Part shown: positions 52,778 to 60,466 of the stretch, one piece after another | How positions within the stretch are numbered: position 1 is the first letter of the stretch | How the letters are laid out: each line of letters begins with the position of its first letter | NCBI RefSeq assembly: GCF_017355985.1 | Contig: NZ_JAFIQU010000020.1 | Span: 60,770-124,769, forward strand | DNA from: Arenibaculum pallidiluteum | GTDB lineage: Bacteria > Pseudomonadota > Alphaproteobacteria > Azospirillales > Azospirillaceae | Direction of reading: 5' to 3' | DNA: 64,000 nucleotides | Position numbers and translations under genes: made by a program | Notes under the pieces: model-generated | Seen by the model: the letters and a program-made list of their open reading frames with translations, nothing else | What the model was told of the DNA's origin: nothing | Databases searched by the model: none

Positions 52778-53917
52778 TTAGAACAGCAGCTGGGTACGCA
52801 GCATGACGATCGTGGCGTCGTTGCCGGCCGGGATCACAGCGCCGGCGGTGTTGGCCGACTCGGAGTCCACGAAGTAGCCGTCGACCATCACGTTCAGGCC
52901 GGGAGCCACGGTGTACACCGCGCCCACGGACCAGACGGTGTCCTCGAGGTCGCCACCGGTGCCCGTGAACTCGGACTCGGTGCGGCCGTAAGCGGCGGCG
53001 ACGCCGATCGGGCCGTTCTTGTACGACACGCCCGCGTTCCAGCCGGTCTGCTCGCCGGTCAGCGGCGCGCCGAGCAGCGTCGGGTAGGAGTTCGGCGACG
53101 GGTCGTTCACGAGCGGACCCTTGTTGTCGAAGTAGGTGCCGCCGACGGTGAAGCCGCCGAAGCCGACAGCAGCGCTGACGTTCCAGAGGCGCATCTCTTC
53201 CTGGATGGCGGTGTCTTCGTCACCGAAGGTGTAGCCGCCGCCCAGGTTGACCGTGGCGCCACCGAACTCGCCCTTGTAGCTGGCGGCCAGCTCGACGACG
53301 TCGTTGTAGCTGGTGCCGGGGACGCGGCGGAGCAGGCTGTTGTTGTCGCCGGTCTGGTCGTACTCGGGGGTGTAGCCGGCGCCGACCTGGAAGCCAGCGA
53401 GGTTCGGCGAGTAGTAGGTGATCTTCGTCGCGCGGTTGAAGTAGTTCGACGGAACGTACTGGAACAGACCGCTATTGGTGAAGTTCTCGTAGTTGCCGTC
53501 GAGCTGGCCGATACCAACCGCCGGGGCGAAGCCCGTCAGCTTGGTGACGGCGCCGTACTCGTCGCCCATCTCGAGGCGGCCGAAGCCACCGCCGACGTAG
53601 ATGTACTTACGCTCGGCGTAAATGTTCTCGCCGTTCGTGGTGCCCGCGGTCGAGCTGGCGCCGTGGTTGGAGCCGGTGTTGCGGAGCCGGACGAAGGCGC
53701 CGTAGGTCAGGCCGTTGTCGGTCTTGCCCTCGGCGGTGATCGGGAAGCGGACTTCCTGCTGGAAGTTGATGTCCTTCGAGTTGGGCTGGTCGTCGTCAAC
53801 CCAGGCGGCATCGAAACGGATGTCGCCGCCGAACTTGACGGTCACCTGAGCCGCGGCGCCCTGCGCCATCACGGCGGTGCCCAGCAGGGCGGCCGTGCCG
53901 AGAAGGATCTTCTTCAT
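52778..53917 (-). CDS. Outer-membrane porin (general, 16-strand type)
   Basis: The 379-aa product has a signal peptide (about 1-23, ending QGAAAQ) and a chain of amphipathic strands: VTVKFGGDIRFDAAW, KYIYVGGGFGRLEMGD, KITYYSPNLAGFQVGAGY and the terminal VMLRTQLLF. The C-terminal Phe is the BAM recognition signal. Composition is richer in Asn, Thr and Tyr than other genes here, as expected for a barrel. ATG 53917 follows AAGGAAATGATCAC. Strong terminator and codon use suggest high expression. Confidence 0.95.
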   Translation of the reverse strand: MKKILLGTAALLGTAVMAQGAAAQVTVKFGGDIRFDAAWVDDDQPNSKDINFQQEVRFPITAEGKTDNGLTYGAFVRLRNTGSNHGASSTAGTTNGENIYAERKYIYVGGGFGRLEMGDEYGAVTKLTGFAPAVGIGQLDGNYENFTNSGLFQYVPSNYFNRATKITYYSPNLAGFQVGAGYTPEYDQTGDNNSLLRRVPGTSYNDVVELAASYKGEFGGATVNLGGGYTFGDEDTAIQEEMRLWNVSAAVGFGGFTVGGTYFDNKGPLVNDPSPNSYPTLLGAPLTGEQTGWNAGVSYKNGPIGVAAAYGRTESEFTGTGGDLEDTVWSVGAVYTVAPGLNVMVDGYFVDSESANTAGAVIPAGNDATIVMLRTQLLF

Positions 53918-54199
53918 GTGATCATTTCCTTGGTTATGGAGAAGAGGTCGCCCGACCCCATCGATCGCGGCTTCAGTTAGGGCGAATTGGTAGGGGCCGG
54001 CAACATCTGTCGGTCGCCCATGTGTCTCTTTCGGACCCCCCGTTGCACCAGAGCAACACAGCTTCCCGGCAGCCCCTCCGCCGCGCTGCGCTGCGGGAGT
54101 TCGACAGCCATCCCGCGCGCCCGCGTGATGTTTCGCGCGAAGCCCTGTTCACAGGTCCGTGCACGGGCTCTAGCCCAGAAAGACAGACGGGAGAAGAAC

Positions 54200-54538
54200 A
54201 TGCGTCGTATCGCGATCTGCCTCGCCTCGGCGGCGGCCCTGATGGCCGGCTCCGCCATGGCCCAGACCACCAATTCCGGCGTGACCAGCAGCCCCAGCAG
54301 CCAGTCGGGCATGCAGCAGCTCCGGGATCCCACCGTCAGCCCCTCGGTCAACGGTCCGAACAACTTCGATTGCAGCATGCAGAAGAACGCCCCGGAATGC
54401 GCGGCCGGCGACCCCGGCGCGACGGCATTCGGGTCCAGCGACGCTCCCGGCCAGGGCTCTGCCGGCGGCAGCAGCCAGGGCAACCAGGGCACCGGCGGCG
54501 GGTCTTCGGGTGGCGCCACGGGCGGCGCGGCCCAGTAA
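54200..54538 (+). CDS. Secreted Gly/Ser-rich hypothetical protein
   Basis: The 112-aa protein has a signal peptide (about 1-21, ending AMAQ). The mature part holds two cysteines (FDCSMQKNAPEC) that could form a disulfide, and a low-complexity Gly/Ser/Ala tail. No family recognised. A strong ribosome-binding site (GGGAGAAG) precedes ATG 54200 and a T-run terminator follows, so it is probably expressed. It may be a small periplasmic or surface protein. Confidence 0.75.
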   Translation: MRRIAICLASAAALMAGSAMAQTTNSGVTSSPSSQSGMQQLRDPTVSPSVNGPNNFDCSMQKNAPECAAGDPGATAFGSSDAPGQGSAGGSSQGNQGTGGGSSGGATGGAAQ

Positions 54539-54612
54539 GGCCGGCTTTCACAAGGTCTGACATCCGGCGCCGGCAGGCGCGGGTCCCGCAGGAGCGCGGG
54601 ACCACTCGTTCG

Positions 54613-54642
54613 AGCCCGGGGCGAAACCGCCCCGGGCTTTTT
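54613..54642 (+). terminator. Rho-independent terminator
   Basis: An 11-bp stem (AGCCCGGGGCG / CGCCCCGGGCT) with loop AAAC spans 54613-54638 and ends in TTTTT. It lies 75 bp after the secreted-protein gene; a second GC hairpin (near 54577-54602) precedes it. Confidence 0.9.
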
Positions 54643-54755
54643 CCATGCCTGGGCTTGTTCCGTGGCCCGGCGTTGCGCCTGCGGCGCGCCGGGGCTTGCG
54701 CGCCCTGCGTTGCAGGCTATGAATTCCCCGAAGCGATCAGGCGGGAAGCGGGTCC

Positions 54756-55469
54756 ATGGCCGACCAGGAGATCAGGCACGACGTGGCGGCGGCGCTGGAG
54801 GGGCTGCGCGCGCGCATCGCCGCGGCGGCGCTCCCCGGTGCTGCGCCCAAGCTGATCGCCGTCTCCAAGTTCCAGCCGGTCGACGCGGTCGAGGCCGCCC
54901 TGGCCGCCGGACAGCGGGTCTTCGGCGAGAACCGCGTGCAGGAGGGCAAGGCGAAGTTCGGCCCCCTCCGCGAGGATTGGCCCGACATCGAGCTGCACCT
55001 GATCGGCCCGTTGCAGACCAACAAGGTCCGCGATGCCGTCGCCGCCTTCGACGTGATCCAGACGCTGGACCGGCCGCGCCTTGCCGAGGCGCTCGCGGCC
55101 GAGATCGCACGCAGCGGCCGCAGGCCGCGCCTCCTGGTCCAGGTGAATACCGGCGACGAGCCGCAGAAGGCCGGCGTGCCCACCGGCGAGGCGGACGCCT
55201 TCATCGAGTCGTGCCGCGCCGAGCATGGCCTGGCGATCGAGGGGCTGATGTGCATTCCCCCCGTCGACGAGGACCCGTCGATGCATTTCGCCCTGCTCGC
55301 GGACATGGCCCGTCGTCACGGCCTCGACGTCCTGAGCATGGGGATGAGCGCTGATTTCGAGACGGCGATCCGATTCGGCGCGACCCATGTGCGGATCGGC
55401 ACCGCGATCTTCGGCGACCGCCCGCACGCGCCGGCCGGGACGGATACCGGCACCGGGGGGCCGGCCTGA
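54756..55469 (+). CDS. YggS/PLPBP family pyridoxal-phosphate-binding protein
   Basis: The 237-aa protein has the PLP-lysine Lys38 in LIAVSKFQP, FGENRVQEG, HLIGPLQTNK, MCIPP and SMGMSADFETAIRFGATHVRIGT, all diagnostic of the YggS family. It regulates vitamin B6 and amino-acid homeostasis without known catalytic activity. Length is normal. ATG 54756 is chosen. The convergent L,D-transpeptidase gene ends 8 bp away. Confidence 0.96.
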   Translation: MADQEIRHDVAAALEGLRARIAAAALPGAAPKLIAVSKFQPVDAVEAALAAGQRVFGENRVQEGKAKFGPLREDWPDIELHLIGPLQTNKVRDAVAAFDVIQTLDRPRLAEALAAEIARSGRRPRLLVQVNTGDEPQKAGVPTGEADAFIESCRAEHGLAIEGLMCIPPVDEDPSMHFALLADMARRHGLDVLSMGMSADFETAIRFGATHVRIGTAIFGDRPHAPAGTDTGTGGPA

Positions 55470-55476
55470 CTGCCCG

Positions 55477-56001
55477 CTATCGGGCGGGTGCCGTCTCCAC
55501 AACGATCGAATCGCCGGGCCGGCAGTCCTCGAGCAGGCGCAGCAGGTCGGGCAGCGCTAGCGCCACGCAGCCCGCGGTCGGCTCGTAGCCTGCCTTGGCC
55601 ACGTGCATGAACACCGCCGAGCCCGCGCCGGGCACCACGGGCTCGTCGTTGTGGCCGAGCACCACGATGGCATCGTAGACGCCGTCCTCGCGCCAGAGCT
55701 CCTCGTGGGAGGCCCCGAAGGGAAGGCTCACGGGCCGGTTGTAGTCGGCGTGGGAGGGATCGTCGCACCAGCCGTCCGCGGGCCCGATCGGCGAGACCGG
55801 GAGGCCCGTCCGCGGCGCGGCGATCCGGTCGGACCGGAAGAGGACCCGGCGCAAGGCGAAACGGCCGACCGGCGTCGCCCCGTCACCTTCGCGCTTGTCC
55901 GTCCGGATGCCGCCGCGCCCGAGCGCGCAGCGGAACGATCCGCCGGGCCAGACCAGCCGGCCGTGGGTGCCCGAAACCTCGGCGCGTACCAGGATATCCA
56001 T
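55477..56001 (-). CDS. L,D-transpeptidase (YkuD) family protein
   Basis: The 174-aa protein has the YkuD catalytic site with His and Gly in FMHVAKAGYEPTAGCVAL; the nucleophile Cys follows GCVAL. It lacks a visible signal peptide, starting MDILVRAEVSGTHGRLVW. L,D-transpeptidases crosslink or modify murein. The short cytosolic-looking form next to yggS is common in alphaproteobacteria, and its role is not settled. Confidence 0.88.
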   Translation of the reverse strand: MDILVRAEVSGTHGRLVWPGGSFRCALGRGGIRTDKREGDGATPVGRFALRRVLFRSDRIAAPRTGLPVSPIGPADGWCDDPSHADYNRPVSLPFGASHEELWREDGVYDAIVVLGHNDEPVVPGAGSAVFMHVAKAGYEPTAGCVALALPDLLRLLEDCRPGDSIVVETAPAR

Positions 56002-56058
56002 GCCGCCTCCGGCCCTTGCGAAGTCAGGTCAGCGATTTCGCGCCGGCAGCGGACGCTG

Positions 56059-57135
56059 TCAAGTCGGACCCGGCGTCCGGGCCGCCTGCGCACCGGCGGG
56101 GCGGGACCCGAGCCTGGCCGAGTTCTCGTACTTGCTGAGGGCGGCCATCATGGCATCGGCGATCAGCTCCTTGGGCAGCGGCGTGGGGCCGGAGGCGGGC
56201 CCCGGGGCCGCGCCTGGGCCCGCCGATCCGGCGGAGGCCGCCCGAGGCTGAGCGGCCTGCGACGGCGGCGCCGCGCCCGGCCCGGAAGGCGCCGCCGGGG
56301 CAGTGGCCTGCGGCGCCTGCGCATTTGGTGCGGCCGGCGTCGAAAGGGCGAGCTGCGCCGCGGCGGTCTGCGCGGCACTCTGTGCCGCGACGGCGCGGCC
56401 ATGCGGCTGCGCGAGGGCGAAGGCACGGCCGGCGCCGCCGTCGCGTGCGGGCACCCTGAAGCCCTGGGCCGGAACCTGCGCCTGGGCGGCGACGTGCGCG
56501 GCGGCGTTGCCAGGGCGGCCGGACGTGGCCACGGCAGCCTGCCCCGCTAGGGCGGCATCCGCCTCGGGAGTGCCCGCCCTGGCCTTCGTCATGGTCGCCA
56601 GCGATGCCGAGGCGGCCGGGCCGGCCGCTGCGACCTCAGCGGAGTGCGCGGTGGAAGGCGCGGCGGAGTTCTTGGCGACGGCCGCGGCGGGACCGATGGG
56701 GGCGGATGCAGATGCCGCGGCGGAACGCGCGCCGGCCTGCGCCGCTCCGGCCTCGGCGACCATCGACCCTCCCTCCGGTGCCGATTCGCCGCCGAACAGG
56801 GCGAGCACGTGTTCTCCTGGCCCCTTTCCGGAGACCGCTTCGACACCGACCGCGGCGACGGAGGCCATGAAGCCGATGGGGCCGCCGAACAGCGTGCCGC
56901 CCGCGACCTGGGCCGTGGGCTTGATCGTGTCGCCGGTGATCGCCCGGTAGATCGTGTTGACCACCGGGATGTGCTGGAGCGGGTTGACGACGTCCACGAA
57001 GTCCCAGAAGCCGAGCTCCTGCTCCTCGGATCCCGCCTGGGAATCCGCGATGCCGGGAAAGCGCGGGTCCGACGGGCTGTCGAACCACATGCGGCTCGGG
57101 CGGGCGGTCTCGGGCGGCGGGGCTGCGACGTCCAT
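56059..57135 (-). CDS. Ala/Pro-rich hypothetical protein with conserved N-terminal domain
   Basis: The 358-aa protein has a distinctive N-terminal region (residues about 40-110): FWDFVDVVNPLQHIPVVNT, IYRAITGDTIKPTAQVAGG and TLFGGPIGFMASVAAVGVE. From memory such a domain recurs in alphaproteobacterial proteins of unknown function. Residues 120-340 are low-complexity Ala/Pro/Gly, likely disordered. A short amphipathic C-terminal helix (LIADAMMAALSKYENS) ends it. No cysteines in the N-terminal part. Start ATG 57135 has a good GGAGACC context. Function unknown; a membrane or envelope adaptor is one guess. Confidence 0.75.
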   Translation of the reverse strand: MDVAAPPPETARPSRMWFDSPSDPRFPGIADSQAGSEEQELGFWDFVDVVNPLQHIPVVNTIYRAITGDTIKPTAQVAGGTLFGGPIGFMASVAAVGVEAVSGKGPGEHVLALFGGESAPEGGSMVAEAGAAQAGARSAAASASAPIGPAAAVAKNSAAPSTAHSAEVAAAGPAASASLATMTKARAGTPEADAALAGQAAVATSGRPGNAAAHVAAQAQVPAQGFRVPARDGGAGRAFALAQPHGRAVAAQSAAQTAAAQLALSTPAAPNAQAPQATAPAAPSGPGAAPPSQAAQPRAASAGSAGPGAAPGPASGPTPLPKELIADAMMAALSKYENSARLGSRPAGAQAARTPGPT

Positions 57136-57312
57136 GGCGGTCTCCTTGCGGGGGAGACCACGCAAGGCCCGTGCCAGAGCATTGCCCGGGGCGGGGCGCC
57201 TGGATTCCTGGGGATGGTCCGCAGCCGAGGCCGCAATGCACCGGGCCGGGGCCCGGCAGGAAGTGCCGGGCGGCCAAGCCTGCCCGGTCGGTTCCGTTAG
57301 AAGTCGGCGCCG

Positions 57313-58506
57313 CTAGAACAGGTGGCCGCTGCGCTCGGCCTTGGTGCGCAGATAGGCCTCGTTGTGGCCGTTGCTGGCGAAGACGTGGGGCACGCGGCCG
57401 GCCACCTCGATGCCGCAGCGGGCCAGTTGGCCCAGCTTGTCGGGGTTGTTGGTCATCAGCCGCACGGCGCTGAAGCCGAGCCCGCGGAGCATCTCGGCCG
57501 CGGGAAGATAGACGCGCTCGTCGGGCTCGAAGCCCAGACGCGTATTCGCGTCCACGGTGTCGAAGCCGGAGTCCTGAAGCCGGTAGGCACGGAGCTTGTT
57601 CACGAGCCCGATGCCGCGTCCCTCCTGCGCGAGGTAGAGCACGACGCCCGCCCCCTGCGCCGCGATGGCCTTGATCGCGCCGCGGAGCTGGTCGCCGCAG
57701 TCGCAGCGCAACGACCCGAGAAGGTCGCCGGTGAAGCATTCGGAATGGATCCTCGCCAGGACCGGCCTGGCGGGATCCGGATCGCCGATCACGATCGCGA
57801 GGTGCTCGACACCGCCGTCGGCCGGGCGGAATGCGACGATCCGCGCGTTCTCGGCGTCCTCGAGCGGGACGCGGGCCTCGCCGACCCGGGTCAGGGTTCG
57901 CGCGGCATGGGTCTGGTAGTCGAGGACGGCGCGGCCGGGAACGCGCAGCAGGTCGTGGCGGGCGGCGATCCGGTCCGCCGCCGAGGTTGCGGCGGGGCTG
58001 CCGAGCTGCGCCGCGCGCAGCGGAAGAACCACGGCCGCAGGCAGCATCCGGGCGAGCTTGGCCAGCGCCACGGCGACGCCGGCCGGACCGGCGGCCTCGG
58101 CCGGCTCGGCCGTCAGCTCGCCGACCGGCATCGGCGGCTGCAGCGGGTCGACGAGACCCCGGATCCGGTCCGCGGTGATGCCGCCGGCCGTGCGCAGGAC
58201 CATCACGGCGCCCGCCGCGTCCCCAATGCCGATGCCGGCGGCATCCTGGTCCGGCAGGCCAAGGGCCTCGGCGCGGGTGCGCGTGACCGCCAGCGCCGGC
58301 TCCGCGCCAGCCATGCCGGCCAGGGCATCGAGGCGGTGCTGGTCCAGCCCCTCGACCCCGGCCACCAGGGCGATGCCTGCTTCGGTCTCGACGAGCACGG
58401 CGTCGCCCCGGCGGAGCTCGGCGACCGCGCGGTCGACCGCGCGCAGCGCGCCATGGTCCAGCGGCGTCGCGCGGTCCTGGAGAAGAGCGGAGGACGAGGT
58501 CTTCAT
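57313..58506 (-). CDS. ribA: GTP cyclohydrolase II with degenerate RibB-like N-terminus
   Basis: The 397-aa protein has a complete GCHII domain (about 205-395) with zinc ligands Cys257, Cys268 and Cys270 in HSECFTGDLLGSLRCDCG, YLAQEGRGIGL and RLMTNNP. It opens GTP to start riboflavin synthesis. Residues about 20-200 resemble 3,4-dihydroxy-2-butanone-4-phosphate synthase (RibB) in outline, but the acidic DRENEGD motif is absent, so that half is probably not catalytic. No FMN riboswitch is visible upstream. Confidence 0.93.
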   Translation of the reverse strand: MKTSSSALLQDRATPLDHGALRAVDRAVAELRRGDAVLVETEAGIALVAGVEGLDQHRLDALAGMAGAEPALAVTRTRAEALGLPDQDAAGIGIGDAAGAVMVLRTAGGITADRIRGLVDPLQPPMPVGELTAEPAEAAGPAGVAVALAKLARMLPAAVVLPLRAAQLGSPAATSAADRIAARHDLLRVPGRAVLDYQTHAARTLTRVGEARVPLEDAENARIVAFRPADGGVEHLAIVIGDPDPARPVLARIHSECFTGDLLGSLRCDCGDQLRGAIKAIAAQGAGVVLYLAQEGRGIGLVNKLRAYRLQDSGFDTVDANTRLGFEPDERVYLPAAEMLRGLGFSAVRLMTNNPDKLGQLARCGIEVAGRVPHVFASNGHNEAYLRTKAERSGHLF

Positions 58507-58698
58507 CGAGCGGGTCCGATAAGGGTCAGGCGAGACTATCGCTGCGGGACATCAAAACAAAGCCGCGCATCTTGCATCGTTCCAATGATCTGGGGACGCC
58601 CCTTCGGATCGGCCAGCCCGCACCGGCCTCGGCCTTTGGTCGGAGCGCCATCCGGGGCAGGGGCAAGGGGCACGAGCGGCGCCGGGCGGCCCCGCGCC

Positions 58699-59097
58699 TT
58701 ACAGCAGCTCCAGCCCGCGCGGGATCCGATCGGGGGCGTCGCCGGCCAGCAGCGCGCGGACGCTCTCGACCGCCTGCACGAGGTCGTGGGGGGCCATGGG
58801 CTTTCGCAGGATGCCGAGCGCGGCGCCCCGCGCCTCCTCGGCGCGCAGGTCGAAGCCCGTCATGATCAGCGCCGGCACGCCGCAGTCCTCGCGAAGGCGG
58901 CGCGCGGTCGCGAGGCCGTCGTCGCCCTTGCCGAGACGCAGGTCGACGAGAGCCAGGTCGGGCTCGTGCTGGCGGGCCAGCCGCAGCGCCTTGGCAGCGG
59001 TGGTGGCGACGCCCAGGACATCATACCCTTCCCGTTCCAGCACCGCCTGGACGGCGGGGCCCACGAGACGGTCGTCCTCGATCACGATCAGCTTCAT
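58699..59097 (-). CDS. Single-domain response regulator
   Basis: The 132-aa receiver has the acidic pair in IVIEDDRLV, phosphoacceptor Asp52 in LALVDLRLGKGDDG, Thr80 in LIMTGFD and Lys99 in ILRKPM. There is no output domain, so it works by protein contact or phosphotransfer. The extended loop after Asp52 (LRLGKGDDG) is typical of CheY-like regulators in hybrid-kinase relays. No kinase is adjacent; it is divergent from the GT2 gene. Confidence 0.93.
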   Translation of the reverse strand: MKLIVIEDDRLVGPAVQAVLEREGYDVLGVATTAAKALRLARQHEPDLALVDLRLGKGDDGLATARRLREDCGVPALIMTGFDLRAEEARGAALGILRKPMAPHDLVQAVESVRALLAGDAPDRIPRGLELL

Positions 59098-59283
59098 GGT
59101 CCACGCGCTTCCTTATGCAAGGCTGCGGACTTGGTGAATTCCCTGCCTCAGGTCAACCAGTCCCGACGATAGGCGTCGCCCGGATGGGCTCTGCGCTGAA
59201 GGCTTACCGCTACCATGGCGTGCGCAGCGCACCCCGGCGCGGACGAACGGAGCGCGGGCCTTCCAAATCGGCACGGCTTAACT

Positions 59284-60111
59284 ATGATGCGCGCTCTTCC
59301 TGGAGCCGCGCCCGTGCCCGCCACCGATCCGTTTGTCCGCCTGTCCGTCGTCGTGCCGGTCTACAACGAGACGGAGAACGTCCTGCCGCTGCTCGCCGAG
59401 ATCGAGGCCGCGCTGGCAGGCCGCGACTACGAGGTGGTCTTCGTGGACGACCAGAGCGAGGACGACACCGCCGTCCGGCTCGCGGGCGTCCTGGGTCCGC
59501 GGGTCCGGCTGATCCGCCACCGCGCCCGCGCGGGGCAGAGCGCGGCGATCCGCTCGGGCGCCCTGGCGGCCAGGGGCGAATGGATGGCGACGCTGGACGG
59601 AGACGGGCAGAACGACCCTGCTGACCTGCCGCGGCTCCTGGCGGTGGCCTGGGCCGAGGGCGGCCCCGAGCTCGTCGGCGGCCTGCGCCTGAAGCGCCGG
59701 GACACCTGGTCCAAGCGCGTCGCCACCAGGATCGGCAATGGGGTGCGCCAGGCCGTGCTGCGCGACGGCTGCCCGGACACGGGATGCGGTATCAAGGTCA
59801 TCCGCCGCGACCTGTTCCTGCGCCTGCCCTTCTTCTCGGCCATGCACCGTTTCCTGCCCGCGCTGGTCCGCATCCACGGAGGAACGGCCCAGTACGTGCC
59901 GGTGAACCACCGGCCGCGGCAGCGCGGCGTATCGAAATACGGCAATCTCAGCCGGGCGCTGCTGGGCATCGTCGACATCATGGGGGTGGTGTGGCTGGGG
60001 CGCAGGACCCATCTGCCGGGCGAGGCCTCCGAGGATCTCGGATCCGGCGCAGGCGGCGACAGGAACGCGTCGGGCCGTGAGGAAGCTGCGCCAGGGGCAG
60101 CCCCATATTGA
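59284..60111 (+). CDS. Family 2 glycosyltransferase (polyprenyl-phosphate-sugar synthase-like)
   Basis: The 275-aa enzyme has a GT-A fold: LSVVVPVYNETENVLPLL, VVFVDDQSEDDT, the metal-binding DGDGQNDP and DTGCGIKVIRRD, then RQRGVSKYGN. This matches DPM1/ArnC-like transferases that put a sugar on polyprenyl phosphate. Unlike ArnC it has no clear pair of C-terminal membrane helices, only one weak hydrophobic stretch (IVDIMGVVWLG). ATG 59284 and 59287 are both possible. It opens the cluster with LAB_N, GT39 and PAP2 genes. Confidence 0.92.
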   Translation: MMRALPGAAPVPATDPFVRLSVVVPVYNETENVLPLLAEIEAALAGRDYEVVFVDDQSEDDTAVRLAGVLGPRVRLIRHRARAGQSAAIRSGALAARGEWMATLDGDGQNDPADLPRLLAVAWAEGGPELVGGLRLKRRDTWSKRVATRIGNGVRQAVLRDGCPDTGCGIKVIRRDLFLRLPFFSAMHRFLPALVRIHGGTAQYVPVNHRPRQRGVSKYGNLSRALLGIVDIMGVVWLGRRTHLPGEASEDLGSGAGGDRNASGREEAAPGAAPY

Positions 60112-60163
60112 CTTTCGGCGGCCCGCGGGTGCGAATCGGGCGCGCTTTCTCCGAGGTTTCGAC

Positions 60164-60466
60164 ATGAACTTAGACCTGTGGGTCGCTATCGGCATGCTCG
60201 GCCAGGGCATGTTCTCCATGCGCTTCATTTACCAGTGGATCTACAGCGAGCGCGTGAAGCGCAGCGTCATCCCCGAGGTCTTCTGGTACTTCAGCCTGGC
60301 CGGAGGGGTGATCCTGCTGGCCTATGCGATCCGCCAGCGTGACCCCGTCTTCATCCTCGGCCAGGGCGCCGGCCTGCTGATCTACCTGCGGAACATCTGG
60401 ATGATCTGGCGCGAGAAGCGTGGGGCCGCGCCGCACGCCGGCAGCGCGGGCGTGGCGCCGCAATGA
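60164..60466 (+). CDS. Lipid-A biosynthesis N-terminal domain (LAB_N) protein
   Basis: The 100-aa protein has three helices: VAIGMLGQGMFSMRFIYQWI, FWYFSLAGGVILLAYAI and FILGQGAGLLIYLRNIWMIW. This matches the LAB_N family, first seen at the N-terminus of some lipid-A-disaccharide synthases. Stand-alone copies commonly sit between GT2 and GT39 genes in alphaproteobacteria, which suggests a role as a small membrane partner or flippase-like subunit for a lipid-linked sugar. The stop overlaps the GT39 start by 4 bp. Confidence 0.9.
   Translation: MNLDLWVAIGMLGQGMFSMRFIYQWIYSERVKRSVIPEVFWYFSLAGGVILLAYAIRQRDPVFILGQGAGLLIYLRNIWMIWREKRGAAPHAGSAGVAPQ

Noticed and set aside
58507..58698. FMN riboswitch upstream of ribA
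   Set aside because: None of the conserved RFN-element blocks is visible in the leader.
59098..59283. Small gene between the response regulator and the GT2 gene
   Set aside because: Frames here are short and Arg/Ser-rich, with no start signal or similarity.
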